A DNA stretch of 64,000 bases from Pedobacter sp014947265 (GCF_014947265.1 NZ_JADCNK010000008.1:153573-217572); one strand, 5' to 3'; counted from the stretch's first letter, positions 16,282-25,294 are shown. Numbers and translations are program-made. The notes: a model not told the origin generated them from the letters alone.

Positions 16282-19200
16282 TTAGAGCCCCATCCTAAAA
16301 CCGGCAGAAAATGTTTTCCCGGGCGCTACCGTTGTTAAGTTATTTCCATAATCAGGATCAATACCATCTTTATTTGCCCTCCATACCAAGCCCAGATTTG
16401 ATGCAACACAAAATATTGTGCACGATCTGATCAATCCCTGTGGCAGCTTGAATGTGTAATTCAAATTGATGTACTGAAATCGTACATGATCGCCTTTTGA
16501 GATCAATACTTCAGTACCTTTATAAAAATTATCTCTCGCCACTGAGTTTGGGTATACCAATGAAGGAACATTTGTAAAGTTTTCATCACCCGGGTTTTGC
16601 CATCTTTTAGAAAAATCGCTATGGGCAGCCAGGCCAGAAAACATGGTATTGTAGGTAATTGAGTTTCGCCTGAAATAATAACCGGCCTTAAAACTCATCT
16701 GGATATTCAGCTCAAAACGCCGGTATGAAAAGGTATTCCTGAAAAGCCCAAATGCGGTAGGCAATGCCGAACCGAAATACACCAGGTCGGACAGTTGTGT
16801 AGAACTACCTGTTAAGGCGCTATAGTTTTTGGTGACCTGGTTATTCAAAATACCCTGCGGATCTCCGTTTACAGGATCGAGCCCTGCCCATTTGTATCCG
16901 AACACCGAATATACCGGGCTCCCGATAATTCCGGATATCGGCGGGCTGCCCGGGTTACCCACCAAAGTGCTTCCCTGTAAATTGGAGATAAAATAACCGG
17001 TAATCTGATCATGATAGAGACTCACACTCAGATCGGTGCCCCACTTAAAATCCCTGTCGATATTCTTCGACTGCAATTGAATTTCGTATCCGGTACCCTT
17101 CATACTGGCCACATTTTTCAGAATTGATGCGCCAACGCCACCAGAATAATCTAAAAGCGAGTTGCCAAACAATTTTTTGCCGTTTTTCCTGTAATACTCA
17201 ACCGTTCCCGAAATGCGCCCATTAAAAAGTACAAAGTCTAACCCGGCATTAAACATGCCCAGGCTTTCCCATTGCAGCTCCGGATTTGCATAATTGCTGA
17301 ACCTGGCCGATGGTTCAGGAAGGTATGCAGAGGTTCCGGTATAAAAAATCGTGGTAACCGCTGTCATAGAAGGGTCTATGTTGCCCGAAACGCCATAAGT
17401 CATCCTGATTTTAAGCTGGGGCACCCATTTTAATTTAAAAAAAGGCTCGCTGCCTAGGTTCCAGCTCATGCCCGAAGACCACAAGGGGTTCCACCTGTTA
17501 TTTATGTTTACCCCAAAGTTGTTAGAAGCATCTTTTCTGGCACTTGCCGAAAGCGTATATCTGCCCTTGTAGGTATAACCTGCATTGCCGAAAAGCGACA
17601 CAAACCGTGTTGTATTTTCGTTTATACTGTTTCCGTCAGGAATTAATGAACCGGCCCCTGTAATAATAGAAGGAAACTGGGTGGTATAATCTACATAGCC
17701 AAAAGATAAGTTCTCCTCATTGTACCCATATAACCTGGAAGACCTGCCTGAGAGTTTTGCGTGTCTTCCTTCTGCTCCAATAAAAGCATCAACCTGGTGG
17801 TCGCCCCCCGTAAAATTATAGTTTAGCTGCCCCCTTAGATTATGTACTTCCAGGTTATTGCTGCTGTTATCCAGTATGCCGCCTTTGGGCAATTTGTATA
17901 TCACTACATTATTTACATATTGGGCAAAATCGTTCACCAGGTTCCGGGCAAAGTAACTATCCTTATCATATAAATTTTTATTTTCAAAACTTTGGTTTTC
18001 GTACTGGTATTTTACCTCGGCGGTAAAAGCATAAGGAAGTTTGTATTTTATTCCTGCGTTCAGGTTTATATCATTCAGGGAAGAATTACCTATAATGTGC
18101 CGGTCATCGTTAAGCGGGTAATACGACCAATCCTGAAGCTGGCCACCTGCTGCAGCCTGGAGATAGCTCAGTCTTCTTTCTTTTTGCAAAACCAGGGCAT
18201 TGCCATTTTCATCAGCAAGCCTGGCATACGGATATAAAGAATTACCGATAAAACCAATTGATCCAAATCCCTGCCTGCCTGATGCATTTTTATTCCTGGT
18301 ATAATTTATGCCGCCGCTCAGCTCAAGCCTGGCAACAGGCCGGAAGGTGATCTGGTACCGGTTTGTAAAGCGCTTAGATAAGGCAGACAGATCTGATTTG
18401 CCGTAATCGTAACCTAAAGATGCAATCCAGGCCAGTTTTTCGTTTCCGGCACTTAAACTTAAACTGCCCTGTGTATTAACGCTGTTGGTATATTTGTACC
18501 TCAAAAAATCGTCCCTAACATCGAGCAACTTTAAGGCATTAATTTGTTGTTGTGCCTGGGCGGCAGATAATGCACCATTATTCCTGGCCACCAAAATCTC
18601 TACAACAGGGGTTAATACCGGCCTGGTTACCGCATTGATCTGCGAATTATAAAATCCCTTATCAAATAAAAAAACTTCATTTTCGATATAATCAGCAGAC
18701 GAAACCAGCGGGAGTTTATAAAGATCGGGCCGATCTGCAATTGAGGTATTCAGGTTAAAATCAACCTGTAGCGGATTATTGAATTTTGATTTTTTAGACG
18801 TGATCACAATTACCCCATTGCCAGCCCTTGCTCCCCATATACTCGATGCCGCAGCATCTTTAAGGATAGTGATGTCCTGGATATCGTTCGGGTTAATGTT
18901 ATTGATATCGCCTTCGTAGGGGAAATTATCTAAAATAACCAGCGGAGATTTCGGGCCCCTGATGGTACTTAACCCCCTGATCATAATTTTGCCGGTTGCA
19001 TTGGTCGACCGATCGACCATCAGGCCCGAAGCAACCGCCTCGAGCCGCGTTAAAATATCCTTTCCTACCTGCTGATTTAAGATTTTATTGTTCAACTGGG
19101 TGAAAGAACCCGTGGCTCTTTCTTTGGGCAAATTCTGGTAGCCCGTATTAATCTGGATATCCTCAAGCTGCTTCACCTCCGCAATCAACGAGACCACCAA

Positions 19201-19464
19201 CAACTGATCAAACGGAAGCTCAATTTTCCTCTCCAGGAGTTTGTAACCCAAAAATTTAAAAGTAAAGTTGTATATCCCGGGTTTTTCATTCAAGACCGCA
19301 ACACCATCCTGATCAGAAATGGCCATTAACCTGGCCCCTGTTTTCACCTCTACCCCACTAACGGGCAAGCCGGAGGCACTGTCTATAATTTTTACTTTCG
19401 AAAAACTCTGGCCGAAACCTTTGCAGGCCAGCAATGTCATTATCATTAATAAAAAATGTTTCAT
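16282..19464 (-). CDS. SusC/RagA-like TonB-dependent outer-membrane transporter
   Basis: 1060-residue outer-membrane barrel. Order: signal peptide (about 1-19), carboxypeptidase-regulatory-like domain (about 22-95), TonB plug (about 105-235; IRGLSTIRGPKSPLVILDN, then DITILKDAAASSIWGARAGN), then the 22-strand barrel ending in KTFSAGFRMGL. It overlaps the upstream thioredoxin-like gene by 4 bp (ATGA) and leads into susD. There is no STN signalling domain and no adjacent anti-sigma/ECF pair, so regulation is likely through the Crp-like protein across the terminator or is unlinked. The ligand is unknown. Confidence 0.93.
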   Translation of the reverse strand: MKHFLLMIMTLLACKGFGQSFSKVKIIDSASGLPVSGVEVKTGARLMAISDQDGVAVLNEKPGIYNFTFKFLGYKLLERKIELPFDQLLVVSLIAEVKQLEDIQINTGYQNLPKERATGSFTQLNNKILNQQVGKDILTRLEAVASGLMVDRSTNATGKIMIRGLSTIRGPKSPLVILDNFPYEGDINNINPNDIQDITILKDAAASSIWGARAGNGVIVITSKKSKFNNPLQVDFNLNTSIADRPDLYKLPLVSSADYIENEVFLFDKGFYNSQINAVTRPVLTPVVEILVARNNGALSAAQAQQQINALKLLDVRDDFLRYKYTNSVNTQGSLSLSAGNEKLAWIASLGYDYGKSDLSALSKRFTNRYQITFRPVARLELSGGINYTRNKNASGRQGFGSIGFIGNSLYPYARLADENGNALVLQKERRLSYLQAAAGGQLQDWSYYPLNDDRHIIGNSSLNDINLNAGIKYKLPYAFTAEVKYQYENQSFENKNLYDKDSYFARNLVNDFAQYVNNVVIYKLPKGGILDNSSNNLEVHNLRGQLNYNFTGGDHQVDAFIGAEGRHAKLSGRSSRLYGYNEENLSFGYVDYTTQFPSIITGAGSLIPDGNSINENTTRFVSLFGNAGYTYKGRYTLSASARKDASNNFGVNINNRWNPLWSSGMSWNLGSEPFFKLKWVPQLKIRMTYGVSGNIDPSMTAVTTIFYTGTSAYLPEPSARFSNYANPELQWESLGMFNAGLDFVLFNGRISGTVEYYRKNGKKLFGNSLLDYSGGVGASILKNVASMKGTGYEIQLQSKNIDRDFKWGTDLSVSLYHDQITGYFISNLQGSTLVGNPGSPPISGIIGSPVYSVFGYKWAGLDPVNGDPQGILNNQVTKNYSALTGSSTQLSDLVYFGSALPTAFGLFRNTFSYRRFELNIQMSFKAGYYFRRNSITYNTMFSGLAAHSDFSKRWQNPGDENFTNVPSLVYPNSVARDNFYKGTEVLISKGDHVRFQYINLNYTFKLPQGLIRSCTIFCVASNLGLVWRANKDGIDPDYGNNLTTVAPGKTFSAGFRMGL

Positions 19465-20729
19465 GGTTTACTATTTAGATTTAAAACCTGGTTTTTGCTA
19501 AGCACTACCATGGGTATGGAACGATGCTCTAAGACCGCATTTATGCCGTAGCCATTGAGGTAACTGTTGAGCATTTTAACACTCGCACACATTGGCACCT
19601 TCAGGTCAATCTGGAAATCTATGCCCGTTTCATCCATAACAGGCATAGCCACCCAGGGCTGCTCTTCCAGCCGCATGCGCAACCATTCTATCTTCCCATT
19701 GGTAATTTGTCCATTTTCCCTGAATACGGTATTGGCCGCCACACCCCCTTTAGCTATGAGCTTTGACGGATCGCTTTTGTTGTATTTTAACACCAGGCAT
19801 TGCTGCTCCCTTAGCTCCACCACGGCGCTGTATCCGCAGTTAGTGTTGATAAAATGTAAGAGATTTTGGTAGAGGTGGCTGCTATCGGCCCTAGGCTGCC
19901 AAAAATCGATATTCCAGAGTTCAGCGGGGGCATATTTTAAATTTTCAAAATCGTCCTTATCTTCGAAAGCGAGTACCATCCTGGCCGGAGAGAACCAGTT
20001 AAAAGCCCGCCGGGCAACCTGAATGTAAATATTCCTGAGGGTAGCGTTTTTAACCAATAGCCCGGCACTCTTGCCCCCATCCCGCTTTTCAAATCCGGCG
20101 CCGAGTCCCTCAATTTTACCTTTAACCATGATATTAATGGCCACCGCCTGGCCAGGCAGCTGCTCCATAAACAATGGGGCATTCCCATTTAAATCATAAT
20201 AAGAAACCAGTTCGTTTCTACCTGAAATAATGTTATCGATGTTGGTTTTTGTGAAGGACGCTGCCGTGGTAAAACCCAATATTTTTCCATCGCGACCGAT
20301 CCAAACCAGGTGCGGAATAAATTTATGGGGAAAAGACTTATTCAGCACAGTATCTGCAATAATAGAGGTTAAGCCATTGCCCAAAACGTTCCTTTTAGAA
20401 CTGAAAAAGTTTTGCACCAGCTCTGCCTTTTCCTTGCTTACCCGCACCACTTCAACCGCTCCGTGATAATTTTGGAGCACCGCTTGCTGCCCTGGCATAT
20501 CTGCAATGCACGGGCCGCACCAGGTGGCCCAAAAATCAAGGACGATAATTTCCCCCTTCAATTCGTTGAGCGTTTTTTTTAATACCTGCCCCCGCTCAAA
20601 AGCCAGGTGCTCTGCAGACCAAAAACTGGCAGGCAGCACATCGCCCACCTTTAATGCCCAGGTATTAGCCTGTGCGAAAAGTGTATAATTGAACAACAGA
20701 ATAAAGCCTGTTAACATAATTTGTTTCAT
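19461..20729 (-). CDS. TlpA-like thioredoxin fused to a DUF3738-type domain
   Basis: 422-residue exported protein (signal peptide MKQIMLTGFILLFNYTLFAQ). Residues about 28-165 are a TlpA/AhpC-type thioredoxin fold with the active site ATWCGPC (Cys71, Cys74), preceded by IIVLDFW. The remaining ~230 residues end in MPVMDETGIDFQIDLKVP, then LNSYLNGYGINAVLEHR, VVLS. This matches the tail of DUF3738 ('PVVDKTGL.G.YDF.L...L...GL.LE....P..VLVI'). It is likely periplasmic and anchored only by context. First gene of a tlpA-like, susC, susD operon with a 4-bp overlap to susC. The reductase partner could be the MauE-like protein (inference). Confidence 0.82.
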   Translation of the reverse strand: MKQIMLTGFILLFNYTLFAQANTWALKVGDVLPASFWSAEHLAFERGQVLKKTLNELKGEIIVLDFWATWCGPCIADMPGQQAVLQNYHGAVEVVRVSKEKAELVQNFFSSKRNVLGNGLTSIIADTVLNKSFPHKFIPHLVWIGRDGKILGFTTAASFTKTNIDNIISGRNELVSYYDLNGNAPLFMEQLPGQAVAINIMVKGKIEGLGAGFEKRDGGKSAGLLVKNATLRNIYIQVARRAFNWFSPARMVLAFEDKDDFENLKYAPAELWNIDFWQPRADSSHLYQNLLHFINTNCGYSAVVELREQQCLVLKYNKSDPSKLIAKGGVAANTVFRENGQITNGKIEWLRMRLEEQPWVAMPVMDETGIDFQIDLKVPMCASVKMLNSYLNGYGINAVLEHRSIPMVVLSKNQVLNLNSKP

Positions 20730-20763
20730 AAATTTTGGTTTAATCAGCAGCAGTTAGCATCTC

Positions 20764-20798
20764 AAAAGCTTTAGCCGGCATAAAAACCGGACTAAAGC
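20764..20798 (-). terminator. Attenuator-like hairpin ahead of tlpA-like gene
   Basis: On the minus strand, GCTTTAG-T-CCGG pairs with CCGG-CTAAAGC (11 bp, one bulge) over an 8-nt loop, followed by TTTT. It sits 35 bp before the thioredoxin-like start. It could end transcription of the short upstream ORFs or attenuate the operon. Confidence 0.5.
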
Positions 20799-21060
20799 CT
20801 GCCGTACCTGCTTTGCGGACCAGGCGGAAACGGCATTGATTACCTTAAGCCCTTTAAAATTTTTGGCATAAACAGGCTACACCAAAAAAAATAGCTGATG
20901 GTTAGTATTGGTTAAGTTGAAATATAAATAGAGATAAACCCTGCCAGCCCGGCCCATTATTAAAGAACCTATTTCCACTAAGAACAAGAAAAGCAGGGCT
21001 AAAGCAAGTCACACCGGGTTTTTAGGTTTCAAGGCATAAAGCCTGTCGAAACCATAATAC
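20799..21060. other. Leader region between short ORFs and tlpA-like gene
   Basis: No clear gene. On the minus strand a 21-codon frame (ATG at about 21078, stop near 21016) overlaps the end of the 98-residue ORF and reads MALSKYYGFDRLYALKPKNP. Its tail matches the end of the ORF at 21688-21855. Confidence 0.35.
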
Positions 21061-21357
21061 TTACTTAGTGCCATACCCAGGGGGATTATCAGTTAAACAA
21101 AATGGAACAATATGATTATCCCCGCAATCCCAAATACCAGGAACTGGATCATAAACAGACAAGAAACAACCAAAATTATTGCTCTCCACCTGTTTCTTAC
21201 CTGAACTTCCCAACACCTGCCCCGAGTCAGATTTCGGGGCTATAACTACCTCCTGCCCACTACCGGGCACAGTAAAAACACCCAGTAAAGCCAATGGCGT
21301 ATAAAGAAAAGCCCAACAGAGAAAAAAAAGTGGCAGATAACTATTGTTGTTCTTCAT
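21061..21357 (-). CDS. Hypothetical small exported cysteine-containing protein
   Basis: 98 residues from the ATG at 21357. MKNNNSYLPLFFLCWAFLY begins an N-terminal hydrophobic stretch of about 25 residues that could be a signal or anchor. The rest is polar, with three cysteines (FGCFLS, WDCGD, PFCLTD) and no known fold. It lies upstream of the thioredoxin-SusC-SusD genes on the same strand. A small cysteine-bearing exported product next to thiol-redox genes is suggestive, but nothing proves it is translated. Not recognised as a named family. Confidence 0.45.
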   Translation of the reverse strand: MKNNNSYLPLFFLCWAFLYTPLALLGVFTVPGSGQEVVIAPKSDSGQVLGSSGKKQVESNNFGCFLSVYDPVPGIWDCGDNHIVPFCLTDNPPGYGTK

Positions 21358-21687
21358 CAAAAGCAAAAATTTTGGTAAAACATTAATTAACAAAAGCAAA
21401 GACCGCATCTGGAAATAACATTCCTGAACAGCTAAAGCCTCCACTGCACCCAATTGCATAACAGGTTAAGCAGCAGGAAAAAGTCGACCTCGGCCTAAAA
21501 TCCGGGCATACCAATCACAGCAAAACCGATTATTTTTTCAAACGCAAAAAACAGACAATGGAAGGGAAAATAAACTAAGAAACCGGGCGTCACGTTTGAA
21601 AGCAAATAAAAAATGAGGCAGGCTATCATCATTAAGAACCTTATTTAATATTAATCATAAATAGCCAACCTGCCCCATCTCAGAAAA

Positions 21688-21855
21688 TCACTCCGGATTC
21701 CTGGGTTTCAAGGCATAAAGCCGATCAAATGGGCAACTTAACAGGAACTGGCATAGAAATACTTGAAAATGATGAACAATTAAAATAACATATTGGGGTA
21801 TACTCACCGCGGGAAGTACCAACCAGTTAATCCAATATATTTTTTGTTTGCTCAT
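21688..21855 (-). CDS. Hypothetical 55-residue membrane peptide
   Basis: Frame from the ATG at 21855 to TGA at 21688: MSKQKIYWINWLVLPAVSIP, a hydrophobic middle (about 8-41), then PFDRLYALKPRNPE. The tail FDRLYALKP-[R/K]-NP recurs in a short frame at about 21016-21078, 0.65 kb away in the same orientation. That suggests either two related peptide genes or a duplicated non-coding segment. Not a recognised family. Confidence 0.4.
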   Translation of the reverse strand: MSKQKIYWINWLVLPAVSIPQYVILIVHHFQVFLCQFLLSCPFDRLYALKPRNPE

Positions 21856-21890
21856 AATCGTATGTTATGAGTCCTGGCGGAGAGAGGAAA

Positions 21891-21966
21891 AGTGGGCTTC
21901 CCAAACCATAACCTCATAATGTTTCTCACGCCTTACGTTGAAATGGAATTACAGCAGAAGCCCACT
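21891..21966. repeat. Inverted repeat with 10-bp arms
   Basis: AGTGGGCTTC (21891-21900) and GAAGCCCACT (21957-21966) are perfect inverted arms 56 bp apart. A second pair, TCTCACGCC near 21924 and GGCGTGAGA near 22044, overlaps it. These could be structured leader or small-RNA sequence before the 55-residue ORF, or a remnant of a small mobile palindrome. Confidence 0.45.
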
Positions 21967-22196
21967 CTTATTTTGGAAGCTAAAGATAGCTATTCCGCTA
22001 TAAGAAATGGGATAAAATCTGCTGTCCTGCTCCAACGGCGTGAGATTTGAGGTTGCAAGACTCTTAATTTTACCTTTACTGGTTTTATTTTTTATTATGT
22101 AAATGTAATTAAAAAAAACTTAATGTCAAGTAATTACATGACAATTTTAAATAAAATATAAAAGCCTTTGCTGATTATATTTTAATTGGTAATGAA

Positions 22197-22345
22197 ATGA
22201 TTAGTGAGAAAGAAAAAATAATTCTGAAAAGATTCGGTCAGCATTTAAAATCTTTAAAAGTTTAACGCCAGACTGGAATAGTATAAATTTCATGATATAT
22301 TGGCAAATCTGGAAACCAGCAGTAACTGAAGGAAGAAGCAGCAAA
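22197..22345 (+). pseudogene. XRE-type helix-turn-helix gene remnant
   Basis: ATG at 22197 opens 22 codons (MISEKEKIILKRFGQHLKSL) that match the first helix of small XRE regulators, then meets a stop at 22263-22265. Sequence in other frames just downstream (DILANLETSSN) looks like continuation of the same domain. Likely a decayed regulator. Confidence 0.4.
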
Positions 22346-22635
22346 TAATGATATTTAATTTAAGAACATTTAGCCTTTACATATGCTTCAGCTACAGGTT
22401 ATAAGTTTATCTAATTATCAAAGAGTTTTATTTCAATTTCGAGGCATAGTCATCAAAGTTCAAGCCAGCCCCTGCTTAACTTTCATCAGGGTATCTGGGC
22501 GCTTTACTAGAAGGGTGAAAATTGGACACAACCGTAAAGCCTCGCAAATGCTTCCAAATTTCTTTGCTGTTTTTCTGCCGATTGTGGATAAACTGATATT
22601 ATACAATAGTGTTATGAGAATTATCAGGACACATC

Positions 22636-23802
22636 TCATTTCTTTTCAACTTCTAATTTTCTTAATTTGCCGTCTTGAGACCTTAAGGTTATAATAGACC
22701 TTTCTTTCCCTTCAAGAATTGACTTTTTATTGAGCAGATCACAAAAATCTACGGTTTCAAAACGAATACCGTCAACTTCGACAATCTGTTCGCCTAAAGC
22801 AACGCTATCACTTGCTTCATCCCAAACGAGGCCAACAATCAATTTATTGTTGTTAAAAGTTGGTTGAAACGGCCACTGCTTTTCAGCCAAATCTATCTCT
22901 TTAGCATTGCCTTCAAAATAAAACTTCTTGTTTATGAAGTCAATGGTAACGATAGCATAGTTAAGCATTTTAGAGCCCAATCTTGCTCCTGACCCTTTAC
23001 TCGTTACAGTCATAACATTTTTTAAATGTACGTCAGCAATGTTAAAAGTTAGGAATTTCAATAACAACTTCTCATTATCCTTTTCCATGCCAAATGCTCC
23101 TATCTGATTGGCTCCATAACCCTTTGTGACTATTTCGTAAACTTTCGCTTTTTTAAGCTGTTCCATCGAAGTTTCAGAAAGTGAGAGCAGGCCATTGTCA
23201 CCTGTATCAAAATTTACCTTCATTGTTGAATTCCCTGAGAGCTGCACTTTAAATACAGGATAGCTCTGAATGGTGTCTAAAAAGAGGCTAATTCCCTTGT
23301 TGTCGCCTAGTTGAAGCTTCTCAGTAAGATCGGTTATGATTATAGTTTTTTTCTGGCTGTTTATTTGGATGATCGAATTCCTAAGTAAGTTGCTTCCTAT
23401 AATGCCTTCAACATTCCAGCATTTAAAAAAGTCGGGAACTCCGACAACCGCTGGTATACCACTGAAGTTAAGGTTACCTAAGGCAATATCCTTAATGATG
23501 ACTGTCGAGCTAGAAGTCTTGTTTCCATTTACATCTTTTACCTGATCATTCTCAAGTTTGTCTGCATTTACTGCAGTTAAAATTTTTGAACTCAGGCACA
23601 TCGGAGCCCCTGTATCAAACAAGAAGTTATAATCGATCCCATTGATTTTTACTTTAACTATCATTTTGCCATTTATATCCTGATAGGGTATTTCCTCAAA
23701 ATAATTTGTTGCTTTTGTTCCTCCTTTATTGTACGAAAAACTCTGCGAGAAACTATACTCAGTTATAAGCAAAAAAAAAGTGATAAATAAAATTCTATAC
23801 AT
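22636..23802 (-). CDS. Retropepsin-like aspartyl protease with C-terminal PDZ-like domain
   Basis: 388-residue exported protein (signal MYRILFITFFLLITEYSFSQ). It has two aspartyl protease lobes: FLFDTGAPMCLSS (Asp63) and VNFDTGDNGLLSLS (Asp199), each followed by family strands such as VEGIIGSNLLRN. From about residue 315 the sequence resembles a PDZ domain (VGLVWDEASDSVALGEQIVEVDG). This architecture is common in Bacteroidota secreted proteases of unknown target. It is monocistronic, with a 16-bp palindrome (23898) about 95 bp upstream. The second motif ends in DN rather than S/T, which may affect activity. Confidence 0.85.
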   Translation of the reverse strand: MYRILFITFFLLITEYSFSQSFSYNKGGTKATNYFEEIPYQDINGKMIVKVKINGIDYNFLFDTGAPMCLSSKILTAVNADKLENDQVKDVNGNKTSSSTVIIKDIALGNLNFSGIPAVVGVPDFFKCWNVEGIIGSNLLRNSIIQINSQKKTIIITDLTEKLQLGDNKGISLFLDTIQSYPVFKVQLSGNSTMKVNFDTGDNGLLSLSETSMEQLKKAKVYEIVTKGYGANQIGAFGMEKDNEKLLLKFLTFNIADVHLKNVMTVTSKGSGARLGSKMLNYAIVTIDFINKKFYFEGNAKEIDLAEKQWPFQPTFNNNKLIVGLVWDEASDSVALGEQIVEVDGIRFETVDFCDLLNKKSILEGKERSIITLRSQDGKLRKLEVEKK

Positions 23803-24150
23803 GTTCCTGTTTTAAATCCGAAACTAACTAAAATTAGGGAAGCGGATAAGCGTGCGCGGGAATTTTAACTATAATTAACATCCCAAATTGATTTGGTCTC
23901 CATGTACATGGAGAGGCAGATCTACTCTCGTCATTGATGACAATATCCACATATACAGTGTTATTTCTACCATTAATCCCTGGTTATTTGACAATCATCC
24001 AGTGCCGAAAATCTATTCTAATGTTTGTAATATGAACTCTTAAAAACGTTTCTCTAATGTTCGATTCTCATAAAATAAATCCATAAATCTAATCAAAATT
24101 CTACTTTCTGATGATGAGTTTTTGATAATTTAAAGGGCGAAAACAGCTAG
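23803..24150. other. Intergenic with perfect 16-bp palindrome
   Basis: CTCCATGTACATGGAG at 23898-23913 is a perfect palindrome upstream of the aspartyl protease gene and may be an operator. Nothing else was recognised up to the integrase remnant. Confidence 0.4.
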
Positions 24151-24338
24151 CTAAAAATCTTCTTTTGTACAGATCATGTGACCCGCTTTGGTGTTCCACA
24201 ATTCCGGTTCAAATTTTCTGCTGGCGGATATTTCTACAGGTTTTCCGTCAACGGTAATCCTTAAATAAACAGGAACAGCACCTTTAAAATAGTTTTTTGG
24301 TTTTTCAAATAGAAAAGCAGGCTAAAATTGGTTTTCAT
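24151..24338 (-). pseudogene. Tyrosine integrase gene, N-terminal remnant, frameshifted
   Basis: The minus strand from ATG at 24338 reads MKTNFSLLFYLK; after loss of one base in a run of A it continues as PKNYFKGAVPVYLRITVDGK and ends KEDF-stop at 24151. This is the arm-binding N-terminus of Bacteroidota tyrosine recombinases ('MKTNFSLLFYLKKPKNY..GP.PIYLRITVDGKR.E.S..R'). Only about 62 codons survive of roughly 400. A second remnant with the same first ten residues lies at 29888. Confidence 0.7.
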
Positions 24339-24593
24339 AATCTCTCGATTTTAGTTAAACAAACATAGCTTTGCTTCTAAAAATACACAAGATGTTCAGT
24401 TTTTAACAACCTATACAATAGTTGATTATGTACGATTCGGTGAGTCAATTTTAACCATTTTGCCTTACTCACCGAATCACTCACCAATTTTTGTGAATTC
24501 ATGTGATTTTTGACAATTCCCTAAAAGCAAAAACCCTGCTAATCGTGCGTTTGCAGGGTTTTATACATTTTGATAGTCTTTGGTGTGATCCCG
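24311..24593. repeat. 283-bp direct repeat, left copy (att-like, tRNA 3' end)
   Basis: Closely similar to 29959-30241 over the same length. It contains the start of an integrase gene (minus), an AT-rich segment, an 11-bp inverted pair GATTCGGTGAG/CTCACCGAATC, the tRNA-terminator-like hairpin near 24528-24562, and ends in TGATCCCG (24586-24593), the last eight bases of the tRNA-Lys gene. After this the two copies diverge sharply, as expected at an attachment core. Confidence 0.8.
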
Positions 24594-24735
24594 GTCGGAG
24601 ATGCAGAAATAGCCCGCAGGAAACGAAAGAAATACCAGGCAGAGCAATCCCAAGGAGTAACCAGATAAATAAACAAACTATCCACCAACAAAATTCAATG
24701 TTATCAAACAGGACGAATTAGAAGAAAAAATAACG

Positions 24736-25294
24736 ATGGCCGAAGAACTCATTCTGGGCTTAGTTAAGCGGATGGAAGTCATCGAAAACGAACTGCCGGA
24801 ATTTCTCAAGACACTTTTAGAACAATACAAGGAGACTTTAGCTAGCATCTCTGGCCAGATAGAAAAATCCAACAAGCGTTATGACGATCAGAAGATCAGG
24901 TTAAAGACCACGTGTGTACCATGCCAAAGGTCGTCACCGTGAAAAACGAACATCACCACCATTTCGTAGCCTGGTCAAAAAACCTCATCATTGGTGTAAC
25001 CGCCTGTTTCCTAATCACAGCATCATCTTTCGGAACAGCTCTGTACCAGAACTACGAAAGCAACCTTCTTGCTGCCAATGACATCAAATTTCGTGCGATC
25101 AGACAGACAGCTCCAAGATGGGGACATTGGGCAGATACGACCTACAGCGTAATCCCAAGGCGATGTAAGAGAACACCATCAAGCTCGAAGCCGAGGCGTC
25201 GGAAAAAGCCTATACGGAAGAAGTTGCCAGAGAAACGGCTGAAGAGGCGAAGCAAGCCAGAAAGCGGCTGCACTCGCTGAAAAAGAAAGATTAA
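24736..25294 (+). pseudogene. Mobilisation-module membrane protein gene, frameshifted
   Basis: Three consecutive frames together resemble a single protein of Bacteroidota mobilisable elements: MAEELILGLVKRMEVIENEL with coiled-coil character, then NEHHHHFVAWSKNLIIGVTA with one membrane segment and YESNLLAANDIKFRAIRQ, then NTIKLEAEASEKAYTEEVA and a basic end LHSLKKKD. At least two frame changes (near 24900 and 25150) and an in-frame TAA break it. Similar proteins are encoded beside relaxase genes. No intact relaxase is present here. Assignment is by pattern; moderate certainty. Confidence 0.5.

Noticed and set aside
22383..22694. 103-codon plus-strand frame
   Set aside because: Runs into the aspartyl protease gene antisense; no domain, no good start context.
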